Shown: positions 1-6,556 of the stretch, one piece after another
Layout of the letters: each line of letters opens with the position of its first letter
Numbering within the stretch: position 1 is the first letter of the stretch
Assembly: GCA_005880345.1 (NCBI GenBank)
Contig: VBGE01000086.1
Coordinates: 1 to 8,869 of the forward strand
Origin: Chloroflexota bacterium
GTDB taxonomy: Bacteria; Chloroflexota; Dormibacteria; Dormibacterales; Dormibacteraceae
Direction of reading: 5' to 3'
Length of the DNA stretch: 8,869 bases
Notes under the pieces: generated by a model
Databases searched by the model: none
Told to the model about the DNA's origin: nothing
The model's input: only the letters and a program-made list of their open reading frames with translations
Made by a program: the position numbers and the translations under genes

Positions 1-901
1 GCTGACCATCCTGAGCCTCGAGCCCCATCACTCGGCTCTCGTCCTCGAGATGGGCCTGCAGCGCCCGGGCGACATCGCCAAGCTGGCGGCCCTGGCCAGG
101 CCGGTGATCGGCATCGTCACCAACGTCGGCGTTGTCCACATGGAGTTCTTCGGCTCGCACGAAGAGTTGGCGCGCTCGAAAGGCGAGCTCGTGGCCGCAC
201 TGCCCGAAGAAGGCCTCGCCGTCCTGAACGCCGACAACGAGTTCTTTCCCCTGCTCGTCCAGATGACCTCGGCGAAGGTCGCCTCCTTTGGCCAGGACCG
301 CGGTGACTATCGCGTCCAGGGCTATGAGCCCCTCAGCGGAGGTGGCGCGCGCTTCTCCGTCGGCGGCGTTGAGATTCAGATGGCCCTCGACGGCAGACAT
401 CAGGCCCTCAACGCCGCGGCGGCTCTGGCCGCCTGCGAGTTCGCCGGCGTCCCCGTCGCCGCCGGCGCCGAGGCGCTGGCCAGGGTTCGAGTCGACCACC
501 GCATGGAGGAGGTCATCACTCCCGCCGGCTTCTCCGTCATCGATGACGCGTACAACGCGAGTCCCGAGTCGATGCTCGCCGCCTTTGACACGGTCGCCGA
601 GGGTCCGCGACCCGGCAAGCTGCTGGCCGTGCTGGGCGAGATGCGCGAGCTCGGCTCGCTGTCCGAAGAGGCGCACCGGCGAGTCGGGAAGCGCGCGGCC
701 GAAGTTTTCGATGCGGTCGCGGTCGTCGACGGCGAGAGGGCGCGGCCGATGGCCGAGGCTGCGGGAGCGGAGGTGGTGCCCGATCGCGCCGCCGCGCTCG
801 AGTGGGTGCGCGGCCACGCATCGCCTGGCGACCGCGTGCTGATCAAAGCGTCGCACGGCGTGCGGCTGGACGAGCTGGTCAAAGAGCTGACCGGGGCTTG
901 A
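1..901 (+). CDS. murF: MurF, UDP-MurNAc-tripeptide:D-Ala-D-Ala ligase (3' part)
   Basis: This is the C-terminal part (299 residues, in frame from base 2) of the ATP-dependent cytoplasmic ligase that adds D-Ala-D-Ala to the UDP-MurNAc-tripeptide, completing the pentapeptide precursor. The 5' end, including the Walker-type GTNGKT loop, lies outside the window. Visible Mur-ligase signatures are ALVLEMG near the left edge, TNVGVVH (119-139), a KGELV segment, DGRHQALNA (389-415), DDAYNASPESM (542-574) and VLGEMRELG (629-655). DDAYNA and GEMRELG are typical of MurF rather than MurC, D or E. The end reads IKASHGVRLDELV, where most MurF proteins have K-x-S-R; here a His follows the Ser. The stop TGA at 899-901 overlaps the TTG start of mraY. 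The family call is secure from motifs and from position before mraY. Confidence 0.96.
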   Translation, partial: LTILSLEPHHSALVLEMGLQRPGDIAKLAALARPVIGIVTNVGVVHMEFFGSHEELARSKGELVAALPEEGLAVLNADNEFFPLLVQMTSAKVASFGQDRGDYRVQGYEPLSGGGARFSVGGVEIQMALDGRHQALNAAAALAACEFAGVPVAAGAEALARVRVDHRMEEVITPAGFSVIDDAYNASPESMLAAFDTVAEGPRPGKLLAVLGEMRELGSLSEEAHRRVGKRAAEVFDAVAVVDGERARPMAEAAGAEVVPDRAAALEWVRGHASPGDRVLIKASHGVRLDELVKELTGA

Positions 902-1836
902 TCCTCGACCTCGCCACACTCGTTGTTTCATTCCTCCTCCTGGTCATCGTCTACCCGCGTCTCATTCGGGTCTTGCGCGGGATGCGCGCGGGGCAGGTCA
1001 TCCAGGAGGAGCTGCCCGCAACACATCAGAAGAAGGCAGGCACGCCGACGGGTGGCGGGATCCTTTTCGTCGGGCTCGCCGTCATCGGTGGCGCCGCGGC
1101 GACGCTCAACGGTCACCCCGGTGCGCTGCCGGCGGTCGCGGGCCTGATCGTGGGTGGCGCGATCGGCCTCGTCGACGATGTAAGCAAGCTGCGGGTGGGC
1201 ACCCGCGGCATCCCCGCGCGTCTGAAGTTTCCGATCCAGCTGGTCCTGGCCATTCCCGTGGCATGGCTCGCCACGGTCGAAGGCTCGAACCAGCTCTTCC
1301 TTCATGTCACGCCCTGGCTCATATTCCCGGTTGCCGTGTTGGCCATCGTGGGCACCGCCAACGCGGTGAACATCACCGACGGCATGGACGGCCTGGCGGC
1401 CGGGCTCTCGATCATCGCCATCGGCGCGGTCGCGCTGTTCCTGCCGAATGCTCCGATCGGCGAGAAGGCCGTGGCGATGACGCTGTGCGGCGGGCTGGGC
1501 GCATTTCTCGTGTACAACCGCCACCCCGCGCGCGTGTTCATGGGTGACACCGGCGCGCTGGCGATCGGCTTTGCACTGGCCGCAATGGCGATCCAGCAGG
1601 GCACTTTGCTGCTTCTGCCGATTGTCGGTCTTGTGTTTGTGCTCGAGACCCTGTCTGTCATCATTCAGGTGGCTTACTTCAAAGCCACCGGCGGCCGGCG
1701 CATCTTCACAATGACCCCGATCCACTACACGTTCCACCACGAGGGTTGGTCTGAGAACCGCATCGCGCTCACGTTCTGGGCCGCGGGCGTGCTCTCTGCG
1801 CTCGCCGCGATCGCCCTCGTGCATATGCACGTTTGA
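898..1836 (+). CDS. mraY: MraY, phospho-MurNAc-pentapeptide transferase
   Basis: Integral membrane enzyme that transfers phospho-MurNAc-pentapeptide from UDP to undecaprenyl phosphate, forming lipid I. The 312-residue product has about ten hydrophobic segments, starting with residues 3-20 and ending with about 288-310. Family motifs: THQKKAGTPTGGG (42-54), the metal-site pair D93-D94 in GLVDDVSKL, NAVNITDGMDGLA (155-167), and FMGDTG with D217. The usual HHH loop reads HYTFHHEGW (276-284), so only its first His is kept. Length is at the short, Gram-positive-like end of the family. I chose TTG at 898 because it gives a normal N-terminus and a 4-base overlap with the murF stop. The upstream in-frame ATG at 802 would add a basic extension that is only murF read out of frame. 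No clear Shine-Dalgarno precedes the TTG, so translation is probably coupled to murF. Confidence 0.95.
   Translation: MILDLATLVVSFLLLVIVYPRLIRVLRGMRAGQVIQEELPATHQKKAGTPTGGGILFVGLAVIGGAAATLNGHPGALPAVAGLIVGGAIGLVDDVSKLRVGTRGIPARLKFPIQLVLAIPVAWLATVEGSNQLFLHVTPWLIFPVAVLAIVGTANAVNITDGMDGLAAGLSIIAIGAVALFLPNAPIGEKAVAMTLCGGLGAFLVYNRHPARVFMGDTGALAIGFALAAMAIQQGTLLLLPIVGLVFVLETLSVIIQVAYFKATGGRRIFTMTPIHYTFHHEGWSENRIALTFWAAGVLSALAAIALVHMHV
1818..1831. repeat. Perfect 14-bp palindrome just before the murD start
   Basis: CGTGCATATGCACG is its own reverse complement and ends one base before the murD TTG (1833). It lies in the last mraY codons (Val-His-Met-His-Val). As RNA it could fold into a 5-bp stem with an ATAT loop. 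As DNA it is an AT-centred dyad in very GC-rich surroundings. Function is unknown; it may be a coincidence of codons. Confidence 0.5.
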
Positions 1837-3089
1837 GATCCCTGATCGTCGGTGCCGCCCGCAGTGGCGTGGCGCTGGCGCGTCACCTGGCTTCCGAAGG
1901 CCAGACGGTTCGCGTCGCCGATCGCAGGCCGGCCGCGGATTTGCAAACGGCCCTCTCGCAGATGCCACACGGCGTCGAGCTGCAGCTCGGAGGCTACGAC
2001 TCGACCGTGCTCGAAGGCATCGACGTCGTCTACGCCAGCCCGGGTGTGCCGTGGGACTCCGATCTCCTCAACGAGGCACGCGCGAAAGGCATCGAGGTGT
2101 CGAGCGAGATCGGCCTCTTCTTGAAGCTGAACCAGGGCACGGTCGTCGGCATCACCGGCACCAACGGCAAGACGACGACGACCGCGCTCACCGGTGCGGT
2201 GCTCTCGGCCGGCGACCGCCCCGTGATCGTCGGGGGCAACATCGGCGACACGGTGCTCGACCGCGTCGACGAGATCACGCCGGAGCACTGGGTCGTTCTC
2301 GAGCTGTCGAGCTTTCAGCTCGAGTCGGTCGAGAAGCCACATCTGCACGTCGGCGTGATCCTCAACATCACGCCAGATCACCTCGACCGGCACAAGACGC
2401 TCGAGCACTACGCCGATCTGAAGGCGCGCGCGATCGAAGACGCTGACTACGCGGTGCTCAACGGCCGCGATCCGGTCGTGCGCGGTCTCGCCCAGCGCGC
2501 CGCGGGCCAGGCGGCTTGGTTCGACGAGCATCAGCCGCTGCCCCCGATGCCGTTGCCCGGCCGGCACAACGTGGAGAACGCCCTCGCCGCCGCTGCCGTG
2601 GGCCGCATCGCGGGCCTGAGCGACGAAACGATCAACAATGCGATTCGGAACTTCAAGGGAGTGGAGCACCGCCTCGAGCTCGTCGGCGAGTGGGCGGGCG
2701 TGCGCTGGTACAACGACTCGAAGGCGACCAACCCCGACGCGGGTCGGGTCGCGCTCAACGCGTTCCCCGGCGCGCCGGTGATCCTCATCGCGGGCGGCTA
2801 CGGCAGCGGTTTCGAGCTGGCCGATTGGGTTACCGACGTCAAGGCCAACACCGAGGCCGTGATCCTCATTGGAGCGTCTGCCGACGAACTGGCGCAGGCG
2901 CTGCGCGAACACCCGAAGGTCGTCCGGGCGCAGACCCTTGACGAGGCCGTGTCCACGGCCGCCGGCCTGGCCCGCCAGGGCAGCGTCGTGTTGCTCAGCC
3001 CGGCCTACAAGAGCTTCGACATGTTCAAGGACTTCGAGGACCGCGGCAACCAGTTCAAGGAGCTGGTCCGCCAGCGGTTTGCGGCGTGA
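1833..3089 (+). CDS. murD: MurD, UDP-MurNAc-L-Ala:D-Glu ligase
   Basis: Cytoplasmic ATP-dependent ligase adding D-glutamate to UDP-MurNAc-L-Ala. The 418-residue product shows all three Mur-ligase domains. The N-terminal Rossmann-like domain begins LIVGAARSG. The central domain carries the ATP loop ITGTNGKTTTT (107-117), LELSSFQLE with Glu157 (156-164), NITPDHLDRH (178-187) and Lys197, which aligns with the lysine that is carbamylated in characterised MurD. The C-terminal part has GRHNVENA (243-250), VEHRLE (277-282), WYNDSKATN (292-300) and LLSPAYKSFDMF near 387-398. SSFQLE and SPA-x-x-SFD identify MurD among the Mur ligases. The start is TTG at 1833, overlapping the mraY stop by 4 bases and placing the dinucleotide-fold strand at residue 4, as expected. 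No Shine-Dalgarno is visible; the bases before it form a palindrome. Confidence 0.96.
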   Translation: MRSLIVGAARSGVALARHLASEGQTVRVADRRPAADLQTALSQMPHGVELQLGGYDSTVLEGIDVVYASPGVPWDSDLLNEARAKGIEVSSEIGLFLKLNQGTVVGITGTNGKTTTTALTGAVLSAGDRPVIVGGNIGDTVLDRVDEITPEHWVVLELSSFQLESVEKPHLHVGVILNITPDHLDRHKTLEHYADLKARAIEDADYAVLNGRDPVVRGLAQRAAGQAAWFDEHQPLPPMPLPGRHNVENALAAAAVGRIAGLSDETINNAIRNFKGVEHRLELVGEWAGVRWYNDSKATNPDAGRVALNAFPGAPVILIAGGYGSGFELADWVTDVKANTEAVILIGASADELAQALREHPKVVRAQTLDEAVSTAAGLARQGSVVLLSPAYKSFDMFKDFEDRGNQFKELVRQRFAA

Positions 3090-4306
3090 CCGTCGCGAAG
3101 GCAGCGGCGAGACCTCAGCCCGACAGGCTGCTGCTCTTCACGACCGTGCTGCTGTGCGCGGCGGGCCTGGTGATGGTCACGAGCGCGAGCGTCGCTTTCG
3201 CTTATACGCAGCATCAATCCGCCTTTTACTACGCCGAGCGCCAGGCAGCCTGGCTCGCGATGGGATTTGTCGCGCTCTTCGTGCTCAGCCGCATCGACTA
3301 TCGCCGCATCCGCCCGCTTGCGCCAGCCGGCGCCGTGGCTGCGGCGCTGCTGATGCTGCTCGTGCTGATTCCGCACCTCGGCGTGACGGTCAACGGGGCG
3401 CGGCGCTGGTTCGACGCCGGACCGCTCGGCACCTTTCAGCCGTCCGAGCTCGGCAAGCTGGCCTTCGCCGTCTTCATCGCCCACTGGATCGACCGCAACT
3501 CCCAGCGCATGGGCGACTTCCAGCATGTATTCGTCCCGTTCGCGGCGATGCTCGCGGGCGTCCTCGTCCTCTTGATGCTGCAGCGCGACCTCGGCACCTC
3601 GATCGTCACGGTCGGCATCTTTGTCAGCGCCTACTGGGCGGGCGGTGGCCGGCTGCGCCACATCATCCTGCTCGTCGCCGCCCTCAGCCTCGGCTTCATC
3701 GCGGTGACGCTGCTGGAGCCGTACCGAATCGGCCGTCTCACCGCGTTCAAGAACCCGTGGGCGGACCCGCTCGGCGCCGGCTTCCAGGCGACCCAATCCC
3801 TTTATGGCCTCGCCTCAGGGGGCTTCTTCGGCGTGGGCATCGGGCACTCGATCGAGAAGTACGGCTGGCTGCCCGAGGCGCACACCGACTTCATCTTCGC
3901 CATCGTCGGCGAGGAAACGGGCCTCATCGGCACGACCCTCGTGATGCTCGGGTTCCTGGTTTTCGGCGTGCGCGGCTATCGCGCCTCGCTGCGGGCGCCC
4001 GACCGCTTTGGCATGGCGCTGGCGGCTTCGGTCACCACCTGGGTCACCTTCGAGGCCCTGCTCAACATGGCAACCGTCACCAACACGCTGCCGATCACCG
4101 GCGTGCCGCTGCCTTTTTTCAGCTATGGCGGCACCGCGCTCGCCACCAGCCTGGCCGCAGTCGGTGTCTTGCTCAGCATCGCCCGGCACGGCTCAGGCCC
4201 CGCGTTGGGGAACAATCGTGGATCGGATGAGAGTTTTGATCGCGGGCGGCGGGACCGGAGGCCACCTTTACCCGGCGGTGGCGGTCGCGCGCGCGCTGCG
4301 CGCTGA
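3086..4306 (+). CDS. ftsW: FtsW, septal SEDS peptidoglycan glycosyltransferase
   Basis: Polytopic SEDS protein that polymerises lipid II into septal glycan strands with a class B PBP. The 406 residues contain about ten membrane segments (first about 18-41; last about 350-366). Motifs: GARRWFD (104-110), QPSELGK (118-124), QRDLGTS, PEAHTDFIFAIVGEE with Asp268 matching the essential SEDS aspartate, and PFFSYGGTAL ending near 352. Its place between murD and murG favours FtsW over RodA. GTG at 3086 overlaps the murD stop by 4 bases. The conserved core ends near residue 367. The remaining ~39 residues are Gly/Arg/Pro-rich, and most are simply murG read in another frame, giving an 80-base overlap found at no other junction. 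One extra G in the GGGG run at 4207-4210 would instead end the protein GEQSWIG at TGA 4228-4230. The true C-terminus is therefore uncertain. Confidence 0.93.
   Translation: MTVAKAAARPQPDRLLLFTTVLLCAAGLVMVTSASVAFAYTQHQSAFYYAERQAAWLAMGFVALFVLSRIDYRRIRPLAPAGAVAAALLMLLVLIPHLGVTVNGARRWFDAGPLGTFQPSELGKLAFAVFIAHWIDRNSQRMGDFQHVFVPFAAMLAGVLVLLMLQRDLGTSIVTVGIFVSAYWAGGGRLRHIILLVAALSLGFIAVTLLEPYRIGRLTAFKNPWADPLGAGFQATQSLYGLASGGFFGVGIGHSIEKYGWLPEAHTDFIFAIVGEETGLIGTTLVMLGFLVFGVRGYRASLRAPDRFGMALAASVTTWVTFEALLNMATVTNTLPITGVPLPFFSYGGTALATSLAAVGVLLSIARHGSGPALGNNRGSDESFDRGRRDRRPPLPGGGGRARAAR
4205..4230 (+). other. Possible frameshift site at the ftsW 3' end
   Basis: In the ftsW frame the codons are TTG GGG AAC, and the frame continues to TGA 4304-4306. 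If the GGGG run (4207-4210) had five G's, or if ribosomes slipped back one base on GGG, the reading would be GGG GAA CAA and would stop at TGA 4228-4230. That stop forms an ATGA overlap with the murG ATG at 4227, the same arrangement as at most other junctions here. This is inference from frames only. It could be a sequencing or assembly error, a recent mutation, or chance. Confidence 0.4.
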
Positions 4307-5267
4307 GGCAGGAGATGGCGCTGTGCTCCTGGTCGGGCGCGCCGGCGGGCCGGAAGAGACCATCGTGCGGGAAGCCGGTTTCGAGCTGGCCACGGTGCGC
4401 ATCCGCGGGCTCGACCGCGACGCCCCCTGGAAGAACCTTGCCCTGCCTTACCTCATCCCGATCGCGCTCCGGGCGGCATTGCGCATCGTCGATCGGTTCA
4501 AGCCCGACGTGGTCCTGGGGATGGGGGGCTACGTGATGGCCCCGGCCGTCGCCGCCGCACGCATGCGGCACATTCCTTATGTATTGCATGAGAAGGATGT
4601 CCGTCCAGGCCTGGCCACTCGATATTTCGCGGCAAGCGCCGCGGCGGTCTGCGCGACTCTGCCAGGCACCGAGGAGCGGCTGCGCAGGCCCGTCGTTCTG
4701 ACTGGCGTGCCACTGCGAGAGGGTTTTGTGCCGCGCACACCGGAGGTTCCTCCTCGGCGGCTGTTGATCACGGGTGGCAGCCAGGGCGCGCGTCGCCTCA
4801 ACGAGGCGACATGGGAAGCGCTGGGGGGCCTGTGTGAGCGGTTTGAGGAGGTGATCCACGTCGCGGGGCGACAGGGCGCGGACGGTGTCGCCCAGCATGC
4901 CCGCGAACGCTACACAGGGCTCACCTTCACTGACGACATGGAAGCCCTCATGGCCCGCGCCGACCTCGTGATCAGCCGCGCCGGGGTCAGCACGATCGCC
5001 GAGGCCGCGGCGGTGGGCCTGCCGATGATCCTGGTCCCGGGCACGTTCGGTGGCGGTCACCAGCTCGAGAACGCGGCCGCGATCGTCAGAGCCGGCGCCG
5101 CCATCAGCATCGCGGACGAAGAGCTGACCGGACGCCACCTCATCACCGTGCTGGATGGCCTCCCCACCGAGTATCTGCGTTCGATGGCTGGGGCGTCGGC
5201 TGCCATCGGCCGCCGAGACGCTGCGCAGCGCGTTCTACGAGTGCTGCACGAGGTGGTCGGTTCGTGA
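4227..5267 (+). CDS. murG: MurG, lipid II-forming GlcNAc transferase
   Basis: Membrane-associated GT-B transferase that moves GlcNAc from UDP-GlcNAc to lipid I, giving lipid II. The 346-residue product has the N-terminal loop GGGTGGHLYP (7-16), GMGGYV (98-103) in the acceptor domain and HEKDVRPGLA (121-130). In the donor domain are the loop GGSQGAR (183-189), RAGVSTIAEA (251-260) and GGGHQLENA with Gln279 and Asn282. HE-x-D-x-x-PG resembles Bacillus/Staphylococcus MurG rather than the HEQN form of E. coli. I chose ATG 4227 because it puts the glycine loop at residue 7. An in-frame GTG at 4218 would add three residues (Val-Asp-Arg) and sits 7 bases after GGGGA (4207-4211), a possible weak ribosome site, so it is a real alternative. 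Longer in-frame extensions upstream are only ftsW read out of frame. The stop overlaps murC by 4 bases. Confidence 0.95.
   Translation: MRVLIAGGGTGGHLYPAVAVARALRAEAGDGAVLLVGRAGGPEETIVREAGFELATVRIRGLDRDAPWKNLALPYLIPIALRAALRIVDRFKPDVVLGMGGYVMAPAVAAARMRHIPYVLHEKDVRPGLATRYFAASAAAVCATLPGTEERLRRPVVLTGVPLREGFVPRTPEVPPRRLLITGGSQGARRLNEATWEALGGLCERFEEVIHVAGRQGADGVAQHARERYTGLTFTDDMEALMARADLVISRAGVSTIAEAAAVGLPMILVPGTFGGGHQLENAAAIVRAGAAISIADEELTGRHLITVLDGLPTEYLRSMAGASAAIGRRDAAQRVLRVLHEVVGS
5250..5256 (+). promoter_or_regulatory. Ribosome binding site for murC
   Basis: GAGGTGG lies 7 bases before the murC GTG (5264), inside the last codons of murG. It is the best Shine-Dalgarno match at any junction in the window and supports the GTG start. 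The other starts lack a comparable site at good spacing. Confidence 0.6.
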
Positions 5268-6556
5268 AAGTTCACCTGATGGGCGCGGGAGGCGCTGGCG
5301 TGTCGGCGCTGGCGCGCGTCTTCCTCGCCCGCGGCGACGATGTGAGCGGCTGTGACTTGAAGGAGTCCGAGACCACGGCAGAGCTCGAGGAGGCCGGCGT
5401 CCGGATGTTCATCGGCCACGACCCGGAGCACGTGCTGGGCCAGGACCTGCTCGTCTACAGCGGAGCCGTCAAGCGCTCAGCTGAGCTCGACGCAGCGCGC
5501 GCCATGGGAGTCAGGGTCCTCAGCCGCGCCGAGATGCTCGCCCAGCTCATCAACGAAACCGAGTCAATCGCGGTCGCCGGCACTGCAGGCAAGACCACGG
5601 TCACGCACATGCTCGGCCACATCCTGGTCACCGCCGGCTACGACCCGACGGTTCTCGTCGGCGACGGTTCGAGCGCGCGCGCGGGGTCGTCCGAATGGCT
5701 CGTCGCCGAGACCGACGAGTCGGACGGCACGCTCACGCTGCATCACCCGCAGCGCGCGATCGTCACCAACATCGAGCTCGACCACCCCGATCACTTCCGC
5801 GATGTGAGTGCGGTGCGCGACCTGTTCCAGTGGTTCATCGAGGGCTTGCCGAAAGAAGGCCTCGCCGTCTTGTGCGCAGACGACGAGCTCGCGCGGGAGC
5901 TGAAGCCGAAGGCGCGCAAGGTCACCTATGGGTTTCGTCACGACTCGACCTATCGCTGCGAGGCGACGCGTCCGTTCCCGATCTATCGCGGGCTCGACCT
6001 GCTGGGCCACATCGACCTGCGGCAGCCGGGCCGGCACAACATCCAGAACGCGACGGGCGCCGCGGCGATGGCCCTGGAGCTCGGCATCGGCTTCGGCGAT
6101 GTGGCGGGCGCGCTGCACACGTTTCCCGGCGCACACCGGCGCATGGAATTCCTTGGTGTGTTCCAGGGCGCGGCCGTCTACGACGACTACGCGCACCATC
6201 CGACCAAGGTGCGGGCCACCATCGAGGCCGCGCGCGAGCTGCGCCACCGCCGCCTGATCGTCGTTTTCCAGCCCCACCGCTACTCCAGGCTGAGCGCGTT
6301 GATGCACGACTTCGCGCGCTCCTTCGAAGGCGCGGACCGCGTCTACATCCTCGACGTGTACAGCGCGGGCGAGGAGAACACATCCGGTGTGAGCGCGGCC
6401 GACCTCGCGCACCAGGTCCCCAATGGCCTTTACGTGGGTGACTTCCAAACCGCGAAGGAAGCGCTCGAGAACATCGTCGGGCCCGACGACCTAGTGCTGC
6501 TGATGGGCGCCGGCGACATCAAAAAGCTGGGCGATGAGCTGGCGCACAAGGTCTAA
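5264..6556 (+). CDS. murC: MurC, UDP-MurNAc:L-Ala ligase
   Basis: Cytoplasmic ATP-dependent ligase adding L-alanine to UDP-MurNAc, the first peptide step. The 430 residues match the shorter (Bacillus-like) members of the family. The N-terminal fold begins VHLMGAGGAGVSALA. The ATP loop is AGTAGKTTVT (105-114), where most MurC proteins have THGKT; Ala108 replaces that His. Further motifs are ETDESDG (149-155), TNIELDHPDHF (168-178), a GRHNIQNA segment, HRRME, DDYAHHPTK (307-315), VFQPHRYSR (334-342) and a terminal LLMGAGDI. DDYAHHP and FQPHRYSR identify MurC among Mur ligases. GTG 5264 overlaps the murG stop by 4 bases and follows a good ribosome site. The TAA stop lies 23 bases inside murB. 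Identification is secure. Confidence 0.96.
   Translation: MKVHLMGAGGAGVSALARVFLARGDDVSGCDLKESETTAELEEAGVRMFIGHDPEHVLGQDLLVYSGAVKRSAELDAARAMGVRVLSRAEMLAQLINETESIAVAGTAGKTTVTHMLGHILVTAGYDPTVLVGDGSSARAGSSEWLVAETDESDGTLTLHHPQRAIVTNIELDHPDHFRDVSAVRDLFQWFIEGLPKEGLAVLCADDELARELKPKARKVTYGFRHDSTYRCEATRPFPIYRGLDLLGHIDLRQPGRHNIQNATGAAAMALELGIGFGDVAGALHTFPGAHRRMEFLGVFQGAAVYDDYAHHPTKVRATIEAARELRHRRLIVVFQPHRYSRLSALMHDFARSFEGADRVYILDVYSAGEENTSGVSAADLAHQVPNGLYVGDFQTAKEALENIVGPDDLVLLMGAGDIKKLGDELAHKV

Noticed and set aside
802..897. Extended mraY N-terminus from ATG 802
   Set aside because: The extra 32 residues are basic, lie inside the conserved murF C-terminus and do not resemble MraY; TTG 898 gives the standard N-terminus.
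2298..2324. 9-bp perfect inverted repeat with a 9-base loop inside murD
   Set aside because: It is produced by the codons of the conserved LELSSFQLE motif (Leu-Glu-Leu and Gln-Leu-Glu mirror each other), has no T-run, and lies mid-gene, so a terminator or operator role is not supported.
1725..2912. Long reverse-strand open frame (395 codons) opposite mraY/murD, and others at 928-1968, 4173-5138, 5564-6448 and 6519-7376
   Set aside because: All lie antisense to clearly identified Mur/Fts genes. They are Arg/Asp/His/Gly-rich without family motifs, as expected from complementing GC-rich codons.
2869..4230. 453-codon + strand open frame overlapping murD and ftsW
   Set aside because: It is Arg/Ala-rich with no domain pattern, out of frame with ftsW, whose membrane segments and SEDS motifs are certain. 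Only its last few codons matter, as the possible restored ftsW end.
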